Of a DNA stretch of 64,000 nucleotides, positions 29,657-40,303 are shown in pieces; positions within the stretch are counted from its first letter, which is position 1, and the number at the start of each line of letters is the position of its first letter. The stretch is from Azotobacter vinelandii CA. GTDB lineage: Bacteria > Pseudomonadota > Gammaproteobacteria > Pseudomonadales > Pseudomonadaceae. Below the pieces are notes generated by a model. The model made no database searches. It was not told the origin of the DNA and saw only the letters and a list, made by a program, of their open reading frames with translations. The stretch is taken from assembly GCF_000380335.1 (NCBI RefSeq), contig NC_021149.1:3958501-4022500 (forward strand), in the 5' to 3' direction. A program made the position numbers and the translations under genes.

Positions 29657-31159
29657 TCAGACTTCCGGACGCATGTGCGGGAAAAGGATCACGTCGCGGA
29701 TCGACGGCGAATCGGTCAGCAGCATCACCAGACGGTCGATGCCGATGCCTTCGCCGGCGGTCGGCGGCATGCCGTATTCCAGGGCGCGCACGAAGTCGGC
29801 GTCGAAGTGCATGGCCTCGTCATCGCCGGCATCCTTGTCCCGGACCTGCTGCATGAAGCGCTCGGCCTGGTCCTCGGCGTCGTTCAGCTCGGAGTAGGCG
29901 TTGGCGATCTCGCGGCCGCCGATGAACAGCTCGAAGCGGTCGGTGACGCTCGGATCGTCGTCGCTGCGCCGCGCCAGCGGCGAAACCTCGAAGGGATAGC
30001 GGGTGATGAAGGTCGGCTGTTCCAGGCGGTGCTCGACCAACTCCTCGAAGATCATCGTCTGCAGCTTGCCCAGTCCCTCGAAACCCTTGACGTCGGCGCC
30101 GGCCTTCCTGGCGATGGCGCGGCATTTCTCGATGTCGCGCAGGTCCGCGGCGGAGACTTCCGGGTTGTAGTAGAGGATCGAGTCGAACACCGACAGGCGG
30201 GCGAAGGGCTCGCCGAAGTGGAACACCTTACCCTGGTAGGGCACGTCGGTGGTCCCCAGCACCAGTTGCGCCAGTTCGCGGAACAACTGCTCGGTGAGGT
30301 CCATGTTGTCCTCGTAGTCGGCGTAGGCCTGGTAGAACTCGAGCATGGTGAATTCGGGGTTGTGGCGGGTCGAGACGCCTTCGTTGCGGAAGTTGCGGTT
30401 GATCTCGAAGACCCGCTCGAAGCCGCCGACCACCAGGCGCTTGAGGTAGAGCTCGGGTGCGATGCGCAGGAACATCGGCAGGTCCAGCGCGTTGTGGTGG
30501 GTCTGGAAGGGCTTGGCCGCGGCGCCGCCGGGGATGACCTGGAGCATCGGCGTTTCCACCTCGAGGAAGTCGCGCTCGGCGAGGAACCTGCGAATGTGGG
30601 CGATGATCTGCGAACGCACGCGGAAGGTGTGGCGGGTTTCCTCGTTGACCATCAGGTCGACGTAACGCTGGCGGTAGCGCTGCTCGGTGTCGGTCAGGCC
30701 ATGATGCTTGTCCGGCAGCGGGCGCAGCGACTTGGTCAGCAGGCGCACCGTGCTCATGTGCACGTAGAGATCGCCCTTGCCGGAGCGCGCCAGGGTGCCC
30801 TCGGCGGCGATGATGTCGCCCAGGTCCCAGTGCTTGACCGCCTCCAGCGTCTCGGCCGGCAGGCCCTTGCGGTCGACGTAGACCTGGATGCGCCCGGTCA
30901 TGTCCTGGATGACCATGAAGGCGCCGCGGTTGAGCATGATGCGCCCGGCCACTTTGACCGGGATCGCGGCCGCTTCCAGCTCCTCCTTGCCCGCCTCGGC
31001 ATAGCGCTTCTGCAGGTCGGCGCAGTAGCTGTCGCGGCGGAAGTCGTTGGGGAAGGCATTGCCTTTCGCGCGCTCGGCGGCGAGTTTCTCCTTGCGCAGG
31101 GCGATCAGCTTGTTTTCTTCCTCGTGGAGGGCATGCTGGTTCAGCGGTTGTTCGCTCAT
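29657..31159 (-). CDS. lysS: Lysyl-tRNA synthetase, class II
   Basis: 500 residues. An N-terminal OB-fold anticodon-binding domain (about 60-170, [20 protein letters not shown]) is followed by the class II catalytic core: motif 2 [11 protein letters not shown] (about 255-265) and motif 3 [16 protein letters not shown] near the C-terminus. It charges tRNA-Lys. The start at 31159 is 45 bp after the prfB stop, the usual prfB-lysS operon. Confidence 0.97.
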   Translation of the reverse strand: MSEQPLNQHALHEEENKLIALRKEKLAAERAKGNAFPNDFRRDSYCADLQKRYAEAGKEELEAAAIPVKVAGRIMLNRGAFMVIQDMTGRIQVYVDRKGLPAETLEAVKHWDLGDIIAAEGTLARSGKGDLYVHMSTVRLLTKSLRPLPDKHHGLTDTEQRYRQRYVDLMVNEETRHTFRVRSQIIAHIRRFLAERDFLEVETPMLQVIPGGAAAKPFQTHHNALDLPMFLRIAPELYLKRLVVGGFERVFEINRNFRNEGVSTRHNPEFTMLEFYQAYADYEDNMDLTEQLFRELAQLVLGTTDVPYQGKVFHFGEPFARLSVFDSILYYNPEVSAADLRDIEKCRAIARKAGADVKGFEGLGKLQTMIFEELVEHRLEQPTFITRYPFEVSPLARRSDDDPSVTDRFELFIGGREIANAYSELNDAEDQAERFMQQVRDKDAGDDEAMHFDADFVRALEYGMPPTAGEGIGIDRLVMLLTDSPSIRDVILFPHMRPEV

Positions 31160-31203
31160 GGTCTCTGTCTATCTGGCATGTGGTGCGAATGATTCGGTGA
31201 GGG

Positions 31204-32299
31204 TCACAGGCCCTTCTTGAGGCTGGCCTCGATGAACTCGTCGAGATCGCCGTCCAGCACCGCATCGCAGTTGCTGTTCTCGATGCCGGTGCGCAGATCC
31301 TTGATCCGCGACTGGTCGAGCACGTAGGAGCGGATCTGGTGGCCCCAGCCGATGTCCGACTTGGTGTCCTCCAGCGCCTGGGCGGCGACGTTGCGCTTCA
31401 TGACCTCCAGCTCGTACAGCTTGGCGCGCAGCATCTTCATGGCGCGGTCCCGGTTGGCGTGCTGGGAGCGCTCGTTCTGGCAGCTCACCACGGTGTTGGT
31501 CGGCAGGTGGGTGATGCGCACCGCGGAGTCGGTGGTGTTCACGTGCTGGCCGCCGGCCCCGGACGAGCGGTAGGTATCGACGCGCAGATCGGCCGGATTG
31601 ATGTCGATCTCGATGTTGTCGTCGACTTCCGGCGAGGCGAATACCGCGGAGAACGAGGTGTGCCGGCGGTTGCCGGAGTCGAACGGGCTCTTGCGCACCA
31701 GGCGGTGCACGCCGATCTCGGTACGCAGCCAGCCGAAGGCGTACTCGCCCCTGACGTGCACGGTCGCGCTCTTGATGCCGGCGACCTCGCCTTCCGACAG
31801 TTCGACGATCTCGGTGTCGAAGCCGTGCTTGTCGGCCCAGCGCAGGTACATGCGCAGCAGCATGTTGGCCCAGTCCTGGGCCTCGGTGCCGCCGGAGCCG
31901 GCCTGGACGTCGAGGTAGGCGTTCCTGGCGTCCATTTCGCCGCTGAACATGCGGCGGAACTCGAGTTTCTCGAGGATGCCGCGCAGGCGCTCGACTTCGG
32001 CGGCGACATCGTTCGCCGCACCCTCGTCGTTCTCTTCGACGGCCATGTCCAGGAGATCGCGGGAGTCGGCCAGACCGCCGGTGAGCTCGTCGAGGGTTTC
32101 GACGGCCAGCGCCAGTTGGGCGCGTTCGCGCCCCAGGTTCTGCGCGTATTCCGGATTGTTCCAGACGTTCGGGTCTTCCAGCTCGCGCTCGACCTCGGTC
32201 AGACGATCACGCTTGCGATCGTAGTCAAAGATACCCCCGAATGGTCTGGGTACGTTCGGACAGGTCCTTGATGCTGTTGAGGATCGGATTGATTTCCAT
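31204..32299 (-). CDS. prfB: Peptide chain release factor 2, with programmed +1 frameshift
   Basis: 364 residues in two frames. Translation starts at ATG 32299 and reads [22 protein letters not shown] before an in-frame UGA at 32227-32225. A +1 slip from CUU to UUU continues as DYDRKRD to the stop at 31204. RF2 marks are present downstream: SPF anticodon tripeptide in [12 protein letters not shown] and the GGQ motif in [11 protein letters not shown], which triggers peptidyl-tRNA hydrolysis. RF2 reads UGA and UAA, so the frameshift gives autoregulation. A single-frame reading would miss the first 24 residues. Confidence 0.97.
32224..32238 (-). promoter_or_regulatory. prfB programmed frameshift signal
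   Basis: The minus strand reads GGGGGTATCTTTGAC: a Shine-Dalgarno-like G-run, the slippery CUU U, and the UGA stop followed by C, the poorest termination context. This matches the E. coli prfB site closely. When RF2 is scarce the ribosome shifts and completes RF2. Confidence 0.95.
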
Positions 32300-32404
32300 G
32301 GTGGGCAGCGCTCGCGCTCGGACAGTTCGAAAAGCCGAAGAGTATAACGCAGCGGGCCGCCACTGACAGCCCGCGGTCCGCATGCGTGAAGCGCCCGGCC
32401 GGAC

Positions 32405-33130
32405 TCAGGCGGCCCTCGCCTGGCTCTCCAGCTCCGTCTTGAGTTGCGGATCGAGCCGCAGATGCCGCGCCAGTTCGTCCAGGTAAGCGCGCTCCATGAA
32501 TTGCTCCTCGTCGACCGCCAGCAGACTCGCGAGGTAGATCTCGGCGGCCAGTTCCGGTGTGTCGGCGGCCTGGGCCACATCGGCCGGGTCCAGCGGCCGG
32601 TTCAATTCGTCATGCAGCCAGCCCTGCAGCTCCTCGTCCTCCGCGACCCTCCCCAGTTCGGTTTCGATCAACTGGCGCTCGCGCTCGTCCACATGCCCGT
32701 CGGCCTTGGCCGCGGCGACCAGCGCCTTGAGCAGCGCCCGGCTGTGCCCTTCGGCTCGCTCCGGCGGCAGGCGGTCGAGGGTCTGCGGCTCGCCTGGGAA
32801 AGCGCCGGCCTGTTGTGCCTGCCAGTTGTTGAAGGCCTTGTAGGCCAGCATCCCGAGGGCGGCGAGACCGCCGTAGGCCACGGCGTTGCCGCCCAGCTTG
32901 CCGAGCCGCTGCTTGCCGAGCAGCAGGGCGAGAGCCCCTGCCGCCAGCGCCCCCTTGTTTCCGCCGCTCAGCAGGCCGCCCAGCGAGCCTCCCGGAGAAC
33001 CGCCGCCGGCGCCGCCGAGGATGTCGCCGAACAGGCCGCCGCCAGCCCCGCCGCCGGGCGACGGCTGTCCCTGCCGGCGAAAGCCCTCGGCGGACCTGAG
33101 AAGTTGATCGAGCAATCCACTGGTGTTCAT
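32405..33130 (-). CDS. DUF533/TerB-fold protein (YebE-like)
   Basis: 241 residues. A Gly-rich N-terminal third (about 20-60, repeats such as [19 protein letters not shown]) is followed by a hydrophobic segment (about 80-100, [19 protein letters not shown]) and a helical TerB-like domain: [23 protein letters not shown] (about 133-155) and [23 protein letters not shown]. The acidic DGHVDE loop resembles TerB metal-binding sites. Probably inner-membrane associated. Function unknown. ATG 33130 is the first start with the conserved-looking [11 protein letters not shown]. Confidence 0.85.
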   Translation of the reverse strand: MNTSGLLDQLLRSAEGFRRQGQPSPGGGAGGGLFGDILGGAGGGSPGGSLGGLLSGGNKGALAAGALALLLGKQRLGKLGGNAVAYGGLAALGMLAYKAFNNWQAQQAGAFPGEPQTLDRLPPERAEGHSRALLKALVAAAKADGHVDERERQLIETELGRVAEDEELQGWLHDELNRPLDPADVAQAADTPELAAEIYLASLLAVDEEQFMERAYLDELARHLRLDPQLKTELESQARAA

Positions 33131-33173
33131 CGCACAGTCTCCTCTGCTTCCGGGTCGAGAAGCGAGGCCGGCG

Positions 33174-34295
<1,122 letters not shown>

Positions 34296-34470
34296 CTAAC
34301 GAATGATCGACACTTCAACTCTAGACGGGAGAAAAGACTGCACCTGCAGGAAATGGCAAACAAGCCCCTGGCATACCGCGACGGGCCCGGGTCATGTACC
34401 GGCTGCCCGCACCGACGAGAGCGGCGGCGAACGGCGCCGGGGAAAGGGGCGCGCGGGTCTGGCGCTCCGC

Positions 34471-36180
34471 TCAGCGCGCCTCGATATGCACCACCACCAG
34501 TTGCACGCTCTCCTGCCCACGGTACTCGTTGACGTCCAGCCGATAGGCCAGTTCGGCCCAGCGCACCGCCGGATTCGGCCATTGCTCGCGATCGATATTG
34601 AAGGCGATGGCGTCGAGCTGCAGCACGCCGCACTCGCTGCGTACCACCAGCTTCAGATGGCGCTCACCGACCAGGCGCTGCTGGACGAGTTGGAAAGTGC
34701 CGTGGAACAGCGGCTCGGGAAAGTGCTGGCCCCAGGGACCGGCCTGGCGCAGGGCGCGGGCCAGATCGAGGTGGAACTCCGCGATGCCGAGCGGGCCGTC
34801 GGAGAGCAGTCGCCCGTTCAGGTCGTCGGCGCGGAGCTGGCGGCGCACTTCGGCGTCGAACGCCGCGGCGAAGGCGGCGAAGTTCTCCCGCGGCAGCGAC
34901 AGCCCGGCGGCCATGGCGTGCCCGCCGAACTTGCTGATCAGCCCAGGCTGCCGGGCCGCCACCGCATCCAGCGCATCGCGGATGTGAAACCCCGGCACCG
35001 AACGCGCCGAGCCCTTGAGCAGATCGTCGCCGGCGTCGGCGAAGGCGATGGCCGGGCGGTGGTAGCGCTCCTTGAGGCGCGAGGCGAGGATGCCGATCAC
35101 CCCCTGGTGCCAGTCCGGCTCGAACAGGCAGAGGCCGAAGGGCAGTTCCTCGACAGGCAGTTCCCTGAGCTGGGCCAGGGCCTCGCGCTGCATGCCTTGC
35201 TCGATGGCCTTGCGGTCCTGGTTGAGCTGGTCGAGCTGCACCGCCATCTCGCGGGCCAGTTCCTCATCCTCGCAGAGCAGGCATTCGATACCGAGGGACA
35301 TGTCGTCCAGCCGCCCGGCGGCGTTGAGCCGCGGCCCGAGGATGAAGCCGAGATCGGTGGAAGTGATCCGTCGCGGGTCGCGCCCGGCCACCCCGAGCAA
35401 CGCGCGCAACCCCGGTCGCGCCCGTCCGGCGCGGATGCGCGCCAGCCCCTGGTGGACCAGGATGCGGTTGTTGGCGTCCAGCGGCACCACGTCGGCGACG
35501 CTGCCGAGGGCGACCAGATCGAGCAGTTCGGCCAGGTTCGGCTCGTTCCGCCCGGCGAACCAGCCCAGTTCGCGCAGGCGGGCGCGCAGCGCCAGCAGCA
35601 CGTAGAAGATCACTCCGACCCCGGCCAGGGCCTTGCTGGGGAAGTCGCAGCCAGGCTGGTTGGGATTGACGATGGCGTCCGCCGCCGGCAGTTCGTGGCC
35701 CGGCAGATGGTGGTCGGTGACCAGCACCTGCAGGCCGGCGGCCTTGGCCGCGGCCACCCCGTCGAGGCTGGAAATGCCGTTGTCCACCGTCACCAGCAGC
35801 TCCGGCCGGCGCTCCAGGGCCACGGCGACGATCTCGGGAGTCAGACCGTAGCCGTATTCGAAGCGGTTCGGCACCAGATAGTCGACATGCTCAGCGCCGA
35901 GCAGGCGCAGGCCGAGCACGCCGACCGTGCTGGCGGTGGCGCCGTCGGCATCGAAGTCGCCGACGAAGAGGATGCGCCGACGCTCGCGCAGCGCCTCGAC
36001 CAGAAGCGCCACCGCCGCCTCGATGCCCTTGAGCCGGCGGTAGGGCAACAGTTGCGCCAGCCCCTTGTCCAGTTCGGCGGCGGACTGCACGCCACGGGCG
36101 GCATAGAGCCGGGTCAGAAGCGGCGGCAGATCGCCCAGGTCGGGCAAGGGCTCGGGCAGTGGACGGGATTCGATTCGCAT
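34471..36180 (-). CDS. recJ: Single-stranded-DNA-specific exonuclease RecJ
   Basis: 569 residues. DHH-family motifs: DFDAD (75-79) within FVGDFDADGATAS, NGISSLDG (about 134-141) and VTDHHLPG with D156-H-H158, all Mn/Mg ligands. The DHHA1 motif appears as GGHAMAAGLSL further on. It degrades 5'-tailed single-stranded DNA in recombination and mismatch repair. Start ATG 36180 follows the repeat-containing gap; downstream genes are on the same strand. Confidence 0.96.
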   Translation of the reverse strand: MRIESRPLPEPLPDLGDLPPLLTRLYAARGVQSAAELDKGLAQLLPYRRLKGIEAAVALLVEALRERRRILFVGDFDADGATASTVGVLGLRLLGAEHVDYLVPNRFEYGYGLTPEIVAVALERRPELLVTVDNGISSLDGVAAAKAAGLQVLVTDHHLPGHELPAADAIVNPNQPGCDFPSKALAGVGVIFYVLLALRARLRELGWFAGRNEPNLAELLDLVALGSVADVVPLDANNRILVHQGLARIRAGRARPGLRALLGVAGRDPRRITSTDLGFILGPRLNAAGRLDDMSLGIECLLCEDEELAREMAVQLDQLNQDRKAIEQGMQREALAQLRELPVEELPFGLCLFEPDWHQGVIGILASRLKERYHRPAIAFADAGDDLLKGSARSVPGFHIRDALDAVAARQPGLISKFGGHAMAAGLSLPRENFAAFAAAFDAEVRRQLRADDLNGRLLSDGPLGIAEFHLDLARALRQAGPWGQHFPEPLFHGTFQLVQQRLVGERHLKLVVRSECGVLQLDAIAFNIDREQWPNPAVRWAELAYRLDVNEYRGQESVQLVVVHIEAR

Positions 36181-36216
36181 TGGATGGTAATTTCAGGGCG
36201 GAAGCAGCCGCCGGAT

Positions 36217-36246
36217 TCGAAGACTGGCGGGACGCTCCCGCCCTAC
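36217..36246. repeat. REP-like hairpin between yaeQ and recJ
   Basis: The segment contains GGCGGGA-CGC-TCCCGCC followed by CTACGGG. Read on the minus strand its edge is CGTAGGGCGGGA, close to the CGTAGGGTGGA edge of the element at 2626-2712, so it is probably a single, variant copy of the same dispersed family. Confidence 0.6.
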
Positions 36247-36259
36247 GGGGAAACGTCGC

Positions 36260-36799
36260 TCAGCGCTCGCCGAGCAGCCACTCCAGGGGAATCTCGTGCT
36301 GACCGCGCTCGTCGGTGACGAACAAGGCGCCGTCGCTGATCATCAGGCTCCAACCGAGCGAACGCGGCAGGTCGCGGGCCAGTTCCTCCAGGGCTTCCTG
36401 GCCCACGGCCGCCACGCTGAGGTTCTTCAGGCCCTTCACCGCCTCCAGCACCTTGCCCTGCCAGACCCGCAGGCTGCCGTAGGTCAGCAGGCTGACCCGT
36501 TCGGCGCGTCGCGAACACCAGGTCAGGCGTTCGGCGTCCGGCTGGCCGACTTCGATCCAGTGCAGGACGCGGTCGTCGAGACTTTTCAGCCACAACGCCG
36601 GTTCGTCGACGTCCGACAGGCCGCGGCCGAAAGCCAGTTGCTCGTCGTACCAGAGAGCATAGGCGATCAGCCGCACGGCCAGGCGCTCCTCGGTTTCCGA
36701 AGGATGCCGGGCGACGGTGAAGCGCAGGTTCTCGTAGACGCCGCGATCCAGGTCGGTGAGGTTGAGTTCGACTTTGTAGGGCGTGGCTTGCAGGGCCAT
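36260..36799 (-). CDS. YaeQ-family protein
   Basis: 179 residues matching the YaeQ pattern: KVELNLTDLDRGVYENLRFTVARHPSET (about 9-36, in pieces), RLIAYALWYDEQLAFGRGLS and LWLKSLDDRVLHWIEVGQPD, then DAERLTWCSRRAERV. The fold is related to PD-(D/E)XK nucleases, with the E and D of the GLSDVDEPALW and WIEVGQP region as candidate catalytic residues. Its cellular role is unclear. Confidence 0.9.
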   Translation of the reverse strand: MALQATPYKVELNLTDLDRGVYENLRFTVARHPSETEERLAVRLIAYALWYDEQLAFGRGLSDVDEPALWLKSLDDRVLHWIEVGQPDAERLTWCSRRAERVSLLTYGSLRVWQGKVLEAVKGLKNLSVAAVGQEALEELARDLPRSLGWSLMISDGALFVTDERGQHEIPLEWLLGER

Positions 36800-36860
36800 G
36801 GGCAGGCATCCGGTCCGCTTCGAGGGGCGGCAAGTGTACCCCGAATCCGCGCTGCGAGCG

Positions 36861-38006
36861 TCAGTCGGCGGAACACTCGACCCGATCGCGACCGTTGGCC
36901 TTGGCCCGGTACAGTGCCTGATCGCTCAGCGCCAGCAGGCGCGACAGGTCGTAGCCGGCCTGTTCGCTGGAGGCGACGCCGATGCTGACGCTGACGCGCA
37001 CCCCCGGCTCCAGCGACAGTTCGCTGCAGGCCTGGCGGATGCGCTCGGCCACCTGCAGCGATACCGTCCTGTCCGCCCCGGGCAGCAGACAGGCGAACTC
37101 CTCGCCGCCGATGCGCCCGCAAATATCCTGCTGGCGGACCCCCAAGGCGAGCAGACGGCCGAAGGCGACCAGCGCCGCATCGCCCATGGCGTGCCCATGG
37201 GTATCGTTCAGTCGCTTGAAATGATCGAGGTCGCAGAGCAGCAAGGCCGCCGGCCGTCCCTCGGCGGCGCAGCGGGCCAACAGAACCTCGCCGCCGCTGG
37301 TGAAGGCCCGGCGGTTGCCGATGTCGGTGAGCGGATCGCGATAGGCCACCGCCCGGTAGCGCTGCTCGGCGCGCTCGCGGACCATGGCCAGGGTAGCGAA
37401 GGCGATGCCGTTGGCGAACAGGAAGGCCTCCAGCACCATCCAGGCCATGAAGTCGGCACCGCTTTCGCTCCAGCGCAGGCCGATGGAGGCGCCGCGATCG
37501 AACGACAGCCGCAGGCAGTAGAAAGTGCCGTGCAGGACCAGCATCCCCAGCGCCGGCGCGACGGAGACCGTCAGGGAGGCGCGGACACGCCAGAGCTCCC
37601 AGGCCCCCAGCGCGCTGTAGAGAATCACCAGCAGGTTGGCGATCGCCACCCGCAGCGGCAGCGAGGCCAGGAATGTCGGCCACAGGCAGAGCAGCCCCCA
37701 GAGCAGCGCGCCGCCCATGATTCCCGGCCACCAGGCCGGTCGCCCGGCGAACACCCGCGAAGTCGTCCAACCCAGTCCGCCCGACAATTGCAGCAGCATG
37801 TTGCCGAGCACGATGGACAGGGTATCGATGCCGATGCCGCGCAGGCTGCCCAGCAGCATGCCGGCAGCGGCTACCAGCAGCGTGCCGGCCATGTAGCCGA
37901 GGGTCGACTCGCCTTCGCTGCGCCACCAGGCATGCAGCATCAGCAGGCCCAGCAGGATCAGGACGTAGACAACCGTCAGCAGCAGGGTGGGCAGATGCAG
38001 GGTCAT
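36861..38006 (-). CDS. Membrane-bound diguanylate cyclase (GGDEF)
   Basis: 381 residues. Six or seven N-terminal membrane segments (about 5-25, 38-56, 62-80, 95-135, 148-165, 185-210) end in a helix linking to the GGDEF domain (about 222-381). The active motif is G300-G-E-E-F304, a catalytic GGEEF variant; DLDHFKRLND (259-268) supplies metal/GTP residues. The inhibitory I-site R291-Q-Q-D294 lies five residues ahead of GGEEF, so product inhibition is expected. It should make c-di-GMP in response to a membrane signal. ATG 38006 is preferred because the membrane segments begin there. Confidence 0.93.
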   Translation of the reverse strand: MTLHLPTLLLTVVYVLILLGLLMLHAWWRSEGESTLGYMAGTLLVAAAGMLLGSLRGIGIDTLSIVLGNMLLQLSGGLGWTTSRVFAGRPAWWPGIMGGALLWGLLCLWPTFLASLPLRVAIANLLVILYSALGAWELWRVRASLTVSVAPALGMLVLHGTFYCLRLSFDRGASIGLRWSESGADFMAWMVLEAFLFANGIAFATLAMVRERAEQRYRAVAYRDPLTDIGNRRAFTSGGEVLLARCAAEGRPAALLLCDLDHFKRLNDTHGHAMGDAALVAFGRLLALGVRQQDICGRIGGEEFACLLPGADRTVSLQVAERIRQACSELSLEPGVRVSVSIGVASSEQAGYDLSRLLALSDQALYRAKANGRDRVECSAD

Positions 38007-38310
38007 GGACAGGCTGGGGCCGGGACCGGGAGGCGAAACTTTACGTGCGCCGATGGCATGGCGCCAGCCCTCGGACGCCATGCCCGAACCGTTCGGGCGC
38101 GGCGCCATGGGTCAGCGTCTCAGCAGCCCGCAGGCCTCCTGGCATGCCCGGCCACACCTCCCTGTGCCGTGCTCTCCTCCTCCAGTCCGCCCATGCGCAA
38201 CGTCCGTTGCCGGAGCGATCCACCACCCGGCATGGAAATGGAACGCGCCGATGTCCGGGCGCAAGCGAAAGGCCCGCAACGATCATCGCGCATCCGGTCG
38301 CCCATCGGAC
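38007..38310. other. Intergenic leader with nested palindromes
   Basis: 304 bp upstream of the diguanylate cyclase. No gene found. An inner palindrome GCCCGAAC-C-GTTCGGGC (38082-38098) lies within outer arms CATGGCGCC (38057-38065) and GGCGCCATG (38101-38109), about 50-100 bp from the start codon. The structure could be an operator, a leader RNA fold or the terminator of the DUF3509 gene. Confidence 0.6.
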
Positions 38311-38595
38311 TCAGAACACGTCGTTCTGCCGGGCGCATTGCCCCCGCTCCAGCGCCGCGATCACCTTGGGAGTGAGCCGTCCCTCGAGGATGCGCAGGTC
38401 GCGATGGATGCCGTCCACGACATCAATGAGCAACCATTTGTCCATCAACTGCACCGGACTCAACGGACGCTCGATCAGGATTTCGCCAGCTCCGTTCTGC
38501 AACGTCAGCAACCGACTGCCATCCGGACGAACCCCTCCTATATCGATCTTGTAAGGCGCCAGCGCCTCGACCAGCAACTCACGCGTGCTTTCCAT
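38311..38595 (-). CDS. DUF3509-family small protein
   Basis: 94 residues. The pattern STRELLVEALAPYKIDI, then GVRPDGSRLLTLQN, GEILIERPLSPVQL and GIHRDLRILEGRL matches the small cytoplasmic DUF3509 family, which I know only from pseudomonads. Function unknown. ATG 38595 gives the family-typical N-terminus. It lies downstream of thrC but after a likely terminator. Confidence 0.85.
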   Translation of the reverse strand: MESTRELLVEALAPYKIDIGGVRPDGSRLLTLQNGAGEILIERPLSPVQLMDKWLLIDVVDGIHRDLRILEGRLTPKVIAALERGQCARQNDVF

Positions 38596-38751
38596 ATCCA
38601 GACACCCCAAGTGATGAGAAGGCTGCTTGCAGCCCGCAAATGACTTGCCGGCACGCGGAAAGTTTCCACAGGGCCCGTTTTCCAGGCAGCAAGACAGGCG
38701 CTCGCGGGAAAGGGAGGAACCGCGAGCGGCCCGATCATGGAGGATATGAAG

Positions 38752-38790
38752 GAAAAGGAAAAAGCCACCCTCCTGCTGGAAAGCGGCTTC
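38752..38790 (-). terminator. Intrinsic terminator after thrC
   Basis: On the minus strand AAGCCGC pairs with GTGGCTT (one G-U pair) and is followed by TTTTCCTTTTCC. It starts about 20 bp past the thrC stop. Confidence 0.65.
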
Positions 38791-38810
38791 AGGGTTCGAG
38801 CCGCGGCGCC

Positions 38811-40220
38811 TTACAGCGGCTTGCCGCGATTGCCGTGCAGGCTGACGAAGGCCTGCACCGCCTTCAGGTCGTTGGGCAGCACGGAGCAGCGCTCCTCGCG
38901 CTGGAACAGGTCGGCCAGGTGCGCCGGCAGTTGCGGAACGGCGGCGATGCCGGCCTTCTCCGCCGCCTCGGGGAACTTGACCGGATGCGCGGTGCCCAGA
39001 ATGACCATCGGCAGGGCCGGGTTGCGCCGGCATTCGCGGGCGGCCCTGACGCCGATCGCGGTATGCGGGTCGAGCAGGTAGCCGGTTTCGCCGTGCACCC
39101 CGGCGATGGTCGCGCAGGTGGTTTCGTCGTCCACCGCCAGCGAGTCGAACAGACGACGCGCCTCGGTCCAGCGGTCGTCCTCGACCGACAGCCTGCCGGT
39201 GGCCTTGAAGGCGTCCATCAGCGCGGCGACGACGGCGCCGTTGCGGCCGTGCAGGTCGAACAGCAGGCGCTCGAAGTTGGACGACACCATGATGTCCATG
39301 GACGGCGACAGCGACGGGTGCAGGGTGTCCTTGTCGTAACGGTTGCCGGACATGAAGCGGTGCAGGATGTCGTTGCGGTTGGTGGCGACGATCAGTTGGT
39401 TGACCGGCAGGCCCATGTTGCGCGCCAGGTAGCCGGCGAAGATATCGCCGAAGTTGCCGGTCGGCACCGAGAAGGCCAGCGAGCGATGCGGCGCGCCGAG
39501 CTGCAGGGCGGCATGGAAGTAGTAGACGATCTGGGCCATGATCCGCGCCCAGTTGATCGAGTTGACCGCCACCAGCCGGGTGCCCTTGAGGAAGCCCTGG
39601 TCGGCGAAGCTGGCCTTGACCATCTCTTGGCAGTCGTCGAAGTTGCCCTCGATGGCGATGTTGTGGATGTTGTCGCCGAGGATGGTGGTCATCTGCCGGC
39701 GCTGCACCTCGGACACGCGGTTGTGCGGGTGCATGATGAAGATGTCGACGTTGTCGCAGGCCTTGCAGCCCTCGATGGCGGCCGAGCCGGTGTCGCCCGA
39801 GGTGGCGCCCATGATCACCACGCGCTCGCCGCGCCTGGTCAGCACATGGTCGAGCAGACGGCCGAGCAGTTGCAGGGCGAAGTCCTTGAACGCCAGGGTC
39901 GGGCCCTGGAAGAGTTCGAGCACCCACTCGTTGGCGCCCAGTTGGGTCAGCGGCGCCACCGCCTTGTGGGCGAATACGCCGTAGGTCTCTTCCAGAATCC
40001 GCCTGAAGTCGGCGTCGGCGATGCAGCCGGCGACGAACGGGCGCATCACCCGGAAGGCCAGCTCGTGGTACGGCAGGCCGGCCCAGGAGGCGATCTCCTC
40101 GAGGGTGAAGCGCGGCAGGCTTTCCGGCACGTAGAGGCCGCCGTCGCTGGCCAGGCCGGCCAGCAGCACGTCTTCGAAATTCAGGGCCGGCGCCTGGCCA
40201 CGGGTGCTGATGTAGCGCAT
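38811..40220 (-). CDS. thrC: Threonine synthase
   Basis: 469 residues. Converts O-phosphohomoserine to threonine. The PLP lysine is K112 in GPTLAFKDFALQ; ATSGDTGSAA binds the cofactor phosphate; NSINWARI and SVPTGNFGD are family motifs. It lies directly downstream of hom (83 bp gap) with no thrB between, as in other pseudomonads where homoserine kinase is elsewhere. Confidence 0.97.
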   Translation of the reverse strand: MRYISTRGQAPALNFEDVLLAGLASDGGLYVPESLPRFTLEEIASWAGLPYHELAFRVMRPFVAGCIADADFRRILEETYGVFAHKAVAPLTQLGANEWVLELFQGPTLAFKDFALQLLGRLLDHVLTRRGERVVIMGATSGDTGSAAIEGCKACDNVDIFIMHPHNRVSEVQRRQMTTILGDNIHNIAIEGNFDDCQEMVKASFADQGFLKGTRLVAVNSINWARIMAQIVYYFHAALQLGAPHRSLAFSVPTGNFGDIFAGYLARNMGLPVNQLIVATNRNDILHRFMSGNRYDKDTLHPSLSPSMDIMVSSNFERLLFDLHGRNGAVVAALMDAFKATGRLSVEDDRWTEARRLFDSLAVDDETTCATIAGVHGETGYLLDPHTAIGVRAARECRRNPALPMVILGTAHPVKFPEAAEKAGIAAVPQLPAHLADLFQREERCSVLPNDLKAVQAFVSLHGNRGKPL

Positions 40221-40303
40221 GTGTGCAAACCTTAGGTTCGGGCCGCGGCCCCGGGCCGCAGCGGGGCTCGACTGGCGGCGGACGGCGGGCGGCTTGTAGC
40301 GGA

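Noticed and set aside
31204-32299. prfB as a frameshifted pseudogene
   Set aside because: The stop lies exactly at the known recoding signal and both parts are fully conserved.
34303-36318. Long plus-strand open frame opposite recJ
   Set aside because: recJ on the minus strand carries all DHH motifs; the opposite frame shows no domain and has no ribosome-binding site.
36926-37459. Minus-strand short frames inside the diguanylate cyclase
   Set aside because: They are alternative frames of the GGDEF gene without independent start signals.
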